Shown: positions 46,054-56,764 of the stretch, piece by piece
Numbering within the stretch: the first letter of the stretch is position 1
How the letters are laid out: the number at the start of each line of letters is the position of its first letter
Source: Cyathus striatus
Lineage: Eukaryota; Basidiomycota; Agaricomycetes; Agaricales; Nidulariaceae
Assembly (NCBI GenBank): GCA_025738555.1
Contig: JAOVFP010000008.1
Location: 4,650,001 to 4,714,000 of the forward strand
DNA: 64,000 nt
Direction: 5' to 3'
The notes under the pieces: model-generated
Seen by the model: the letters and a program-made list of their open reading frames with translations, nothing else
Told to the model about the DNA's origin: nothing
Databases searched by the model: none
Program-made: the position numbers and the translations under genes

Positions 46054-48248
46054 ATGTCCTACGAACGAGTTCCTCTTGACAAATTTGATCAGACTTTCTC
46101 CACCACTACCGGTCCGTTTGTGTAACACCAGCCATCATCTCTGACTCACGAGTTTCACCAGAGCTCTCGAGCGTAGCTCTTGGAGGCCGGATCGTTTCCG
46201 TTTCTGATCAGTTCTTCGCTGAAGCATATCATCTACTACTTGTCGAGGTCAGTTTTGATTCCAACATTTTTGTTGGCAATTTCACAGGTATTCCAAAACA
46301 GCCTGCTCCCAGTTTGAAGGGTCAGTTTGGTCCGAACGGCGCTTTGTATAGTGGCTGGGAAACGAGGCGCCACAACCCCACCTACGACTGGTACTTGCTT
46401 CCGGCCTACTTTTTCATCATTAACATCTCAGTTCCGTTTTCAGGTGCATCATTCAACTAGGAACATCAGGCACGATTGCCGGATTCGACATAGATACAGC
46501 CAACTTCAACGGTAGTCTACTCTACGTTCCAGACCTCGTAACACTTGGCTGATCATGTTAAAACAGGAAACGAGGCGCCTCAAGTCTCCATTTATGCCTT
46601 GAACGCACTTCCGTCGGAAGAACCCCGCGCAGATGACCTAAGGGTAAGATTACTCCTTTTCGTCCACCGATGGAACTGAAAGTTAAGCAACAAACAATTA
46701 ACAGTGGCAAGAAATTCTACCCAAGGCAAACCTAGGCCCGAATTCTCGCCATCTCTTTACAGTGCCTACCACTGGTCGTATTAACTATGTCAAGCTTCAT
46801 ATGTATCCAGATGGTGGCATCGTCAGCTTAGTCTTCTTTTCCGCATTTTATCTTCCTAAATCTTTATTCTACAGGCACGCTTCCGTGTATACGGACAAGT
46901 AGCTCCTATCCAACCGGAAGACTCCAGCTCATTTGACTTGGCGCATGTCTTCGCTGGAGGTCGTATAGTCTTTGTTTCCGACCAACATTTCGGCTCTGGA
47001 GCAAATCTCATTCTTCCGGGCCGAGGCAAAGATATGGGGGATGGCTGGGAAACAAAACGCAGCAGGGTAAAGGGACATAAAGACTGGGTTGCCATCAAAC
47101 TGTATGCTCGTTTTCCCTCTAGTATCAATCAACACGTCAACTTTGTTTCATAGTGGTGCAGCCGGTCTACTCGAACAAATTGAAATCGATACAGCGCATT
47201 TTAAAGGTAACTTCCCCGAGAGCTGTGAAGTTCATGCCTTATTTAGCGACAGCGACATCGACTGGAAAATACAGAACGAGGAAGATCTTAAATGGACACT
47301 AATATTACCTCGTACAAAGCTGGGTCCTCACCGTCAACATTACTTTCAGCTGGAAGATGTAGAAGGAAAGATTTACAATCACGTTAGAATAACTATTCAC
47401 CCCGACGGAGGTATAAAAAGGGTCCGAGTTACTGGACGAAAAACGGGGGTATCTCCACCAGAGTTAGCTGCAGATCATTCCGATGTTCATGCTGTAGTTG
47501 ATAGGCTGAATCGAACGGAAAGGGTTTCACGTCCTGACGTCAAGGTTCGATTACTACCTGCGTTGCCGTTGTCTCCAGAGGCGTTCGCACCGTATGGTCA
47601 AGTGGTTGAAGCCTACGGAGATCATGCAGCTGCACCTAAAGGTACCAAAATCACGCCAGCTAATGCAGGAACTGCCAGCAAGTTTCATAAGCTGTCTTCT
47701 CTTGTATCATCATACGAAAAACAGACTGGTGCCACCACTGGTATCTCTGTATATCGTTGTAACCCTTTGAAAGAGGTTGATGCGGCAGGAACGACAACGC
47801 TCACAGTACTCGAGAGACATTCATTCACCAACCAAGTCTTCATTCCAATGGGTCGTGGTATTGGAGAAGGTTTATCGGATCCTAGTGATCGATATATGGT
47901 GGTTGTCGCTCACAACGGTGAGGACGATAGGCCCGATTTAAAGACCTTGAGAGCGTTCCTTGCCACAACTGCACAAGGAATTGTTTATAATCAGGGAATT
48001 TGGCGTAAGTCTTTTGCTTTTGCTTCGATCTGGGGAAAGTGTGAATTGACTTCTATAACTAAGACCAACCAATGACTGTGCTTTATAAGGTATGCATACT
48101 AGCTTTATTTGACATCCTTATCTAACCATATGTTCAGCCACTTGATTTTGCTTGCGTGGAGACACAGATTGGAGATGGAAGCATGGCCGACTGTGAGATT
48201 GTGAACATTTATAGTAGTTCAGAAATTATCAAGCTTAAGGTAGTGTAA
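46054..48248 (+). CDS. Fused allantoicase - ureidoglycolate lyase
   Basis: One polypeptide for two successive purine-catabolism steps: allantoate to ureidoglycolate, then ureidoglycolate to glyoxylate and urea. Exons 46054-46111, 46162-46247, 46302-46390, 46444-46511, 46567-46643, 46705-46821, 46875-47101, 47154-48004, 48064-48089 and 48138-48248 close exactly to 569 aa. Residues about 1-345 hold the two allantoicase repeats ([15 protein letters not shown] / [25 protein letters not shown] / [19 protein letters not shown] / [10 protein letters not shown]). After a linker, about 370-569 is the ureidoglycolate lyase domain ([61 protein letters not shown]). A comparable fusion, named DAL2,3,3, is known in Cryptococcus. 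A tandem GATA site lies just upstream. Confidence 0.9.
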
Positions 48249-48834
48249 TGAATCGATGCGCAGTTGTACGTTTGAACATATGCACATTTGAATCGTAATA
48301 TTGATATCTGGCTTCACTAATGTATCAAAGTTAATTTGACAGAAACTCTGAATAAACAGAGATGCTGAAGATGAAATAGAGCTTAAACAAATTTGTAGAG
48401 AAAGCAGCGTAATATACGTGCCACTTCAAATTCCACCTCATGGCCACCTGTGAGTGCATGAACGTTGAAGAACATGTAGTAGCCTGAACGCCAGTACAAT
48501 ATAATAAGTTCAAAACACAATGATTGAGTGACATTTGTTGCCAGGTATACAATACATGCCTGCACAGTATCGAGAGTTAGATAGAAGAAAAGTACGACAT
48601 TGTCATGACATTGCGAAAGACAAGCAAAAGCGTGAGATAACTGTAAAGATGATGCAGGTGAAAATTTGAGGAAAATTGTACCTTGTTTGTCCTGCGTTCT
48701 AAGCGGCACGGGTCAAATTTGGAAATCCGCTACAACGGAGTTTAGAATCGGTGTCGGTTGCACAACGATGCCACATAGTGACATACTTCGCCATTGACTT
48801 CCTTCTCCTTGTCTACTCTTCCCTTTTCTATTCC
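48249..48834. other. Intergenic, allantoin gene to BRE1
   Basis: 586 AT-rich bases. Minus-strand frames at 48331-48709 have no recognisable protein character. Nothing further was seen. Confidence 0.45.
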
Positions 48835-51800
48835 ATGGAGTCGAAAAAACGGCCATTGGCAGATCGCGATGAATCAATAGTGGCAAAGAAACGAGTCTTG
48901 ACCGGTGCCAATGGCTCACCACATGTCAACGGCGGAGGTAGCGAGCCAGATGAATCAAGCATAGACGACAATCTCGAGGTACCATGAGCCATTTTCTCTT
49001 TAAATCAGTACTAAACAATCAGAACTTACAGCTTTTCCGGAAAGAGGCAATTTATCGTCGGATGAAGTACTATTCTCGGGAGAATGAACGAAATCAGACT
49101 CGGATAGCTGAACTTGAGCGACGTAAAAATACTTGTGAGGCAGGTCTTGCCGCTATTTCTGCATGCTGGGCACAGGTATATCAATCCTCTGCAGTTGTCT
49201 CTTTTCTTCTAAATCGCCATAGCTAGTAGATACAATTCGACTTCTCGTGAAGTCGGACGAGTTGCCTCAAGTTGATATTGATGCAAAAGGCAAGTCACTG
49301 GCCATTTAGCTTGCCTTTCACATTTATCTAACTTTCTTTCTTTCTTTCAGAACTGTTTGACCTTACCTCACATGTTGACGACACCGCAACACCAGAACTG
49401 GCAGCGGCTTTGGGCGACACAATGAATGCCACGCAGTCATTAGTTACGCGATTCGTGCAACTGAACCAGAGTTCAAAGTCACAACTCACACCGATGGATG
49501 GCTATATTCAGTGTCAAAAGGCACAAACAGAGGTTAGTGTCTCCTTTAGGTTCCTGTACACAGGAGGTTTTGATTCGTGTGTAAAGTGTGTAGCTTTAAA
49601 TCGCAACTCACGGTCGTACAAAGTCAACTGGATGACTGTAAAACGCAGAAAGACCGATATTATACAGCTCTTACAGCAGCAGAAAATCGGCTGGAACGGT
49701 CGAAAAGTGGAACAGTTCAAGTAATAGAATCCAGACAGTCAACAGCTGAGAAGCTGGAAGTAAAGGGAGAAGAGAAAGAGGAAGCACAAGGAAAGCCGTC
49801 CTCTCCTGCAGTGAGTGGTCCGGTTAATTGGTGGGAGTTTTGAACATTTTAATCTTATTTTCTCTAATATATATATAGCGCACTCCTGAAATTTCTCTTC
49901 AAAGCAATGGAATACACACTTCTTCCGAAATCGAGGCACTGAACGAACAATTACAAAGCAGGGAACGTCAAATTTCTGAGCTTGAGAAGGAAGCTTCAGC
50001 ACTAAGGGATGAGAAGACTGTTCTCGAATTGAACGTATGCTTATGTTGTGATAATGTGTTGAATTCAAGCTCATTAGTTGCTACTGTAGTTGAAGAATCC
50101 TTCGCAGGACAACTATGCAGAAACCTCTCATTACAGGGCTGTGGCTCATCATGCTGCAATATTGGAAGGTAGCCTCACAGAGAAAACGGAACAATTGACA
50201 AAGTTAATGGAAGAACTGCACCAGCTTCAGTTATCTCGACGAGAGTGGGAGGAATCCGTTATAGTGTGTGACCCATATCGCGATTTAGTCTCTGTTTTAA
50301 CTTAATTCCGTAGGCCGCCAGTATGCAAGCGTCTCAAGAGCTCCGTACTATGCTGTCTAAACGCGACGCTGAAAATGCAAGGTTACGCGAGCAACGTGAA
50401 CAGCAAGCTGCAGAACTTAATGAGCGAAGACAAAAAGATAAAGATAAACTGGCTTCAACGAAGGAGCTGAAGACGTTGGTCGAGTCGCGTTCTGCAAGTC
50501 TGGTTTGATTATATCTATTGGTTCATAATAACCATCCTTTATAACAGGACCGCATTGCTGCGTTGGAATCTGAAGTAAGGAGGTGCAAGGCACAGCTTGC
50601 TGCAAACGCTGGCCAGGAGGATTTAATGCGATTCTTTTTGGATGGAAACATAGAGGTTGAGGGTTATATTGATAGTTTGAAGCGGGAGAAGACGTGCGCT
50701 TCTTCGCTCTTGGAGGTTTCCTCATACTAACTCATTACAGCCGGTTCGAGGGCCGCGTGGCAGCGTTGGAACAGACCTTCTCGATTTACCAGGACGATCA
50801 CCCCGATGTTGTTCAGCATATGAGAGCCGAAGCCGAAGCCCTTCAACAACTTAGTGAAGCTACTGCTCAGCTTAAACAGTACCAGAAGGTTTATGGTGAC
50901 GAAGTTACACTTCCTCTGGATGTGTCGCGGTTGAGGGAGAAATTAAAGGAAAAAGAGTCAGAGCTGGAAAAGTTACGATTACTTGAAAGTCAACACGTTG
51001 AGGTGAACAAAAGTCGTTTAATGGCAGAAATATATTTTAACCAACTTGTCTACAGGCCGAGAAGTCTCTGTTTACTGAACTAGAGAAGTTATCAACTGCT
51101 TGGGAGACTCTGGACCGTCAGTTAAAGGGGAAGATTTTTGATCTTTCTGTTATGGAGGAACGTTGCTCGAAGGCTGGACTTGATGTAAGTCAAACTTACG
51201 TGATAGATTTGGATATGATAACTGACGAGTGACGTAGAAAGCCAAATCAGAAAATAAATACTATGCAGCTATGCGAGACAAAGAGGCTATCGAAGTGGAG
51301 AGAAAGAACTTGCAAAGAAGTTTAGACAAGCAAGCGAAGGTTGTAGACAGATTAGTTGATGCTGAGAAGAACCTTAGTGGTCAAGTGGTGCGTTGTTTGC
51401 ATCAAAATGAATGCCTTGATGATACAGTCTGATGCTGTATGCAGCTTGCCTTAGAGAAAGAGGTGGCGTTCTATAAGAAGGCCGTTGACACCCTGAAGGA
51501 CCATATCGTTCGGTTAGAGGATGAAACCCAAGACACGAAGTATCGATTGGAGAGTGAAACAAAGCGAGGGCAGGAGGTTGGTTTAAGCTCTGTACCTATA
51601 TTCTCTAGCGTATTCACTGAATCATGACGTATAGCTGTTTGTGCTGATCCAAGAGCGCGATAAAGGACTCAGCACGAAAAAAGCAGAATTGCGGAAAATG
51701 GAGGACGGGCTTGTGCGTTCAAGGAAGGAGTTGGACAAGCAGACAGCACAGCTGAAAGAGGCAGCAGCGTCTTCGACATTGGTATCAGCACCTCATAAGC

Positions 51801-52119
51801 CTGCGGAAGAGTCTAATGGTGACTTGGAACACTATAAGGTATTGGTTCTCCCAAGCTTTTGAAAAGCTAAACTAATAATTCGAAACCCAGCAAATTCTCA
51901 AGTGTTCAACCTGCCGAAATAATTTTCGCTCCGTTATCATCAATAAATGCTCACACAGTAAGTGGTTTCTGCAACTGATTGTGAGTTTTCCTTAGTGAGT
52001 CACCATAGCGTTTTGTAAACCTTGCGTGGACGCGCGGATATCGACACGGCAACGAAAATGTCCTGCGTGCAATCTTCCGTTTTCACAATCGGACGTACAA
52101 AACATGTATTGGCAATAAT
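48835..52119 (+). CDS. BRE1: E3 ubiquitin ligase BRE1
   Basis: RING ligase that, with RAD6, monoubiquitinates histone H2B. It starts at ATG 48835 with an acidic/Lys leader (ESKKRPLADRDESIVAKKR). Long coiled-coil exons follow, interrupted by short introns, as expected for BRE1 (for example LRTMLSKRDAENARLREQ, VAALEQTFSIYQDDHPDV). The C-terminus is a C3HC4 RING (CSTCRNNFRSVIINKCSHTFCKPC, then RISTRQRKCPACNLPF), ending SDVQNMYWQ at 52119. The intron at 49290-49350 uses a GC donor (GCAAGT). The junction between about 49532 and 49590 did not close cleanly in my reading and may need another donor. The rest reads through. Confidence 0.88.
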
Positions 52120-52305
52120 GATACATATTTGTAATGTCGGTTGGTTCCGTAGTTTCTTATATCTTGCATCCCTCAGCTTCGTTTTATTTTATTTTTAGTA
52201 ACCGTACCTGGTTTTGTATTGATTGGACTATTTCCATTAAGTAGAGTTCAAAATAATATAAACATAAAAGAAATCCAGCATCCCGAAAGTAGAGTAGCAA
52301 GAAAT

Positions 52306-53581
52306 CTAACGCTTGACCCAAGTATACTGGAAGGGGAAAAGCCTAATGAGAAACATAAAAAGAAGGATAATAGGAAACGCACGTTCTTGCGAGCTTTCGG
52401 TTGATTTGTCTTCTTGCGTTCCACCATACGAGGATCGCGCCTTGTAAGCCTCACTGAAGAAAAAGAGAAAAAAATCAGTTAAACAAGTGAGGATAGAACA
52501 GGTAGGCAATCTTACTCCTTCTGAGCAGTTTTCCCGCAACCGGGTCATGGACAACCAATGATTTGGCTATACCATGAGCAAGTGCTCCCGACTGACCTGA
52601 AGTACCTCCTCCGCGGGCAAGAGCAAATACGTTATACTTTCCAAGCATGCCTGCGACTTTCAATGGATACATGACTCGTTCTCTGTCTGCCGGGATGGGG
52701 AAGTATTCGTTGAGAGGAATGTTATTTATGAGAACGGTAGACATGGGAATATGAGGAGTCAGGGGAGAAGTTGGATCCAAGCCGAGCAATGCCTCTGGTG
52801 AATCAGGAGTGGACATTGATTGGGAGGGTTCGCGGACGGGAATCATCCACACACGAACAGCGCTAGACTTGCGTTTTCCGACGGTGTAGGAGCGACCGTA
52901 CTCATCAAGCTTGGTATTCTTTCTCTCACCACGCATATCGTCAGCGTTGTGAGATTTGAAGATATCCATGATCTCCATTATGCTATTGGCGAGTTGTGAG
53001 ACGCCAGCGGCGGACGCTATGTTGTGATAGTCTACAAGCTTGTTGAGCAGAGCGGTTACCTTGTTGTAACGTGTGACGGAGAGTTTGAATCCAATGTGCG
53101 CGCTCATGGCTGAATTTGACTTCCAGCGGATATGTTGTTTTTTAGGAAGGCTCTCGCGGGCAAATTTGGGGAGGGGTAGTAGATTTACGGCTTTGAGCGC
53201 GGCGTGAACCTGGTTAACGCCTTTCTCGAGCTGAACCATATTATCATAGTAATCACTGCGAGTGGTGTAGAAGGTGGGGGTGTCTGGGTAGTCCTTTACA
53301 GGAAGATCGTCGTCACCTTCCTTGGGCATGAATTGTGCGTGTTCATCGTCCTCTTCGTCTTCGTTTTCTTCTTCGTTGTCCTCCCATTCCTCGTCCTCAT
53401 CTGCTGGGCGAGAGGGGCCACGGACATTGGCGAGCTGCTCCGGAGGGACGAAGACGGAGTAGGAACGAAGGAGGTTGGGAAGGGTTGAGGGGGTGGGGTG
53501 TATTGTCCTTTGAAGCGAACGGTGGAGGATGGGGCGGAGAAGTGAATGACGGGATGCGGCGACGTAGGGAAGGATGTTCAT
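52306..53581 (-). CDS. MRPS9: Mitochondrial small-subunit ribosomal protein uS9m
   Basis: Protein S9 of the mitochondrial ribosome. Exons 53581-52516, 52453-52383 and 52326-52306 (7 codons) give 385 aa. An Arg/Ser-rich presequence comes first (MNILPYVAASRHSLLRPI). A strongly acidic spacer follows (about residues 58-80), then a fungal-specific middle part, and the S9 core: AYGKRKSSAV-like GRSYTVGKRKSSAVRVW, then LNEYFPIPADRERVMYPL, ARGGGTSGQSGALAHGIAKSLV, LTRRDPRMVERKK, and the terminal TWVKR needed for contact with initiator tRNA in bacterial S9. The tiny last exon is required to reach that ending. An upstream in-frame Met at 53719 is less likely. Confidence 0.9.
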
Positions 53582-53654
53582 GGCGAAGGACGCCCCGACG
53601 ACGCAGACGACGGTCACAGAGTGAGACAACCAACATCTTCCGAAAAATATGCCA

Positions 53655-53664
53655 GTCACGTGAT
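53655..53664. promoter_or_regulatory. GTCACGTGAT E-box in divergent promoter
   Basis: A palindromic TCACGTGA core between the divergent MRPS9 (start 53581) and CASP (start 53738) genes, 156 bases apart. It matches the CBF1/bHLH consensus; regulation of either gene is inference. Confidence 0.45.
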
Positions 53665-53737
53665 CGAATGAGCTACTTGTACTGACGACACTCAGACTCG
53701 GACTCGCAGCCCATCCCAACCCTTCTCTTCCTGCGAA

Positions 53738-56620
53738 ATGTCTCTCAATGACTCCAATTTCTCTGGAGCACTGCTAACATGGAGATGTACGTCTCATCCT
53801 CTCCTCTTCTCTCTCCCGTCTCACCCGCATCCTTCCAGCCATAAACCTCTCCGAGCTCCAGAGATCCCTCGACGCCACGGGACTCGAAATAGTCGACCAG
53901 CAAAAGGAGAGTGTCCTCGGTAGAAAGGCACTGGCGGACAAAACTAAAGGCGTGTCATCACTCTCCTATATTCTTGCGCGCTCTGACCCTATAACCTAGA
54001 GTTCAAGAAGATTCCCGACCATGACAAGCTCGCTGCATTCAAAGGTCTCTTGAAAGGTTCTACTTCACTCCTGCTTTTATATCCCAACCCTTACTACGTT
54101 CCATGCAGCATACCAGACTGAAATAGATAGTCTCACCAAACGTTCGAAAGCCGCAGAGAATGCTTTTCTTGACGTATACAAAGTTCTTGCCGAGGCACCG
54201 GATCCATACCCACTCCTAGAAACCGCAGTAGTAAGTAGCATTATGGTTCCATCGTCTGCAGTTTATTATCTGAACTGGTTTAAAGGACCAAGCAGTCAAG
54301 GTGGCTGAAGCTATGGAAAGCGAGTCAGAATTGCGTCGACTGCGTGAAGAAAACTCGGAGCTCAAGAGACGTGTTAACGAATTCTCGCACATCGAGTCGG
54401 CAAAGAAGAAACTCGAAGGCAAGGTTGAGCAGCTAGAGAAAAAAGTACATTTCATCTCATATTCCTCTTCGTTGTATAACAATAAAGACATTTTTTCGGC
54501 TTGTAGATGGATATTGCGATCCAGGAAAGGGTAGAACAAAAGACAAATGAACTGAATGCTACATACGACGAGAAACTTCGCAACTACGAAGAACGGTATG
54601 CTCAGAGCTGATGCTGCCGCCTTTATCTCATAACCAACTAAAGGGAACAAGACCTTCAACGCCAAATTACGCTTACCAAGAATCAACTTCGTGACTTGCG
54701 AGTTTCAAATGAAACCAACCAAGCTAAGCTCATCGATCACAGTCAACGACAAGGTGCGCCTTCAGCCACAATAGTTCTGAGTTATGCTATAATATTGCGA
54801 CAGACCAAGAGGTGGTCGCAAAGTTGGCCGAAGTCGATATGATTATGGCTGATCTCGACCGTGCCAATAGTCGAGTCGCTACTGTTGAACGTAGAAACGT
54901 ATGTTCCCTGCCTGCATATTAATTTCCCTTGCTAATGTCGGTCCACAGGAAATTCTTCGTGCTGAAATCGAGGCCATTCGCAGTGGAGGCGAATCTTCTG
55001 AGGCGTGCGTTACCAAATGACACGTTTGGAACAATAATTAACTATTTATACAGCGTCAAACACCTGGAGTCCCAAGTATCAGAGCTTGAGGCGGAAACGG
55101 TCCGGCTTTCTCGATCTCTTGAAACCCAGAAAGTTACCACGGCCGCCATCGAGGCTACTACTAAAAAGAAGATCGAAGATATCAGCAAAGAGCTTCAACA
55201 AAGGGTAAATTTCATGCAATGCACGAAACTACTCCTCAGCTAATCTACACACACGCACACACAGTCTGAGGAAGTACAAAGCTCAAGCAAAAGCTCAAAC
55301 AGCTAAGCGACTACGATGAGATCAAGCGGGAACTTGAAATTATGAAGGTATGTGCACATCTGATGTGTGCACAAGACGATTATTACCCTTCGCTCTCAGT
55401 ATGTTGAATTTGCTGGCTTTGACGATGATCCAGAAGAAGACTACGATTTAGCCAATGAGAACAGTGATCCTGGGCTTCATCTTCCAAATCCTAATGCTGA
55501 GAAAGCTAATGTGCAACGCGGGAAGTCTTTAGAAGCCCTTCTTGCCACGAAGAACAAACGGATTCTAGAAGAGTTGACGAGACTGAGGGTGCGTATGGGA
55601 AGCCACGTTCGTCTGTTTACGTGCCTTGTTGATACCAAGTATGTCTATTATTTCCAGATCCTACACAGTGAATTGGATGCATCTTTGCAAACCGCTAATG
55701 ACCGACTCGAAGCCGCTTCTTCTGAATTGGAGAAGCAGAAGTTGCTTAACGAAAAGCTCGAGAATGATCTACTTTCGATGGACAACCATCAGAAACCTAA
55801 TGCTGATGGTCAGTCATCCGACGCTACGGCACTAGATGTCCTTGCAGATTTAGACCTTGGGGGAAAAAGAAATACAGTAGGTGTTTAATCGCTCCGCAGT
55901 TACGGCATGATCTCACTCATTGTAAAAATACCTTTTCAAAAGGAACCTTCAAATAGGAGCACAGTGATCCCGTTCAATTCTTCAGCGGAGAGTTCCATCC
56001 TACCCATTGTCACGAGCCAAAGAGACCGATTCAGACAACGAAATGCGGAGCTGGAGGATGTCGGTATCTTACTTTCTCCTTTTCGCCTTTACTAACAAAT
56101 TGCATTCAGGAACTCCGGAAACAATTTCAAGTCATCTCGGAACTCCGTACTGAAATTAAGAGTTTGCAGGCTGATAACCTGAAACTTTACGAGAAAGTGC
56201 GGTATATGCAAAGCTACAGGGAGGAGACAGTTTCGCGCCCTGTTTCGCAACTCGACCCCCTTCCCACCCTGCGAATGGACGTGCAGATGACATGAGTGTG
56301 TATCGTACACGGTATGAGCAGGCTATGAACCCTTTTGAAGCCTTCCGTGGCAGGGTGAGGAAATGAATATGTTATTGTATACTTCCTGTTTTCTGATCGT
56401 TATTTAACCATAGGAAGCGACAAGAGCGTATCAAAACCTCAACCCCGTCGAACGTGGTGTGCTTATCCTCACTCGATCTATCCTCGGAAACCGGCGTGCC
56501 CGGACATTCTTTATTTTTTACGCGCTGGCGCTACACGCACTCGTAATGTACTCGACTTACGAATGTACGGGATCATCGGGAACGCAGTTGCAGAAACAGC
56601 CCAACCCGTATGGGGTATAG
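53738..56620 (+). CDS. COY1: Golgi coiled-coil protein CASP (COY1-like)
   Basis: Golgi-resident, C-terminally anchored coiled-coil protein acting in intra-Golgi transport. More than ten short exons from ATG 53738 encode long coiled coils ([35 protein letters not shown]). The conserved [14 protein letters not shown] and [16 protein letters not shown] come next, then a CASP_C block ([56 protein letters not shown]). One transmembrane helix follows ([19 protein letters not shown]) near the end at 56620. Near 55271-55290 the expected [13 protein letters not shown] reading is broken by one base. Either a base is missing or the exon starts at a later acceptor after 55281. Otherwise intact. Confidence 0.85.
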
Positions 56621-56764
56621 GATATGGGTTGACGATGTGACATGATTATATTATTGATACAATAGTGGGACATTCATGTAGTTGTATATACAGTATGTAA
56701 TGGATGCAGTATGATATGATAGAGAATGAGGTGCTGAGTTCTATGAGGGAGACGTCCGACAAGG

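Noticed and set aside
52219..52404. Plus-strand 61-residue frame
   Set aside because: It is the antisense shadow of the last MRPS9 exons and introns.
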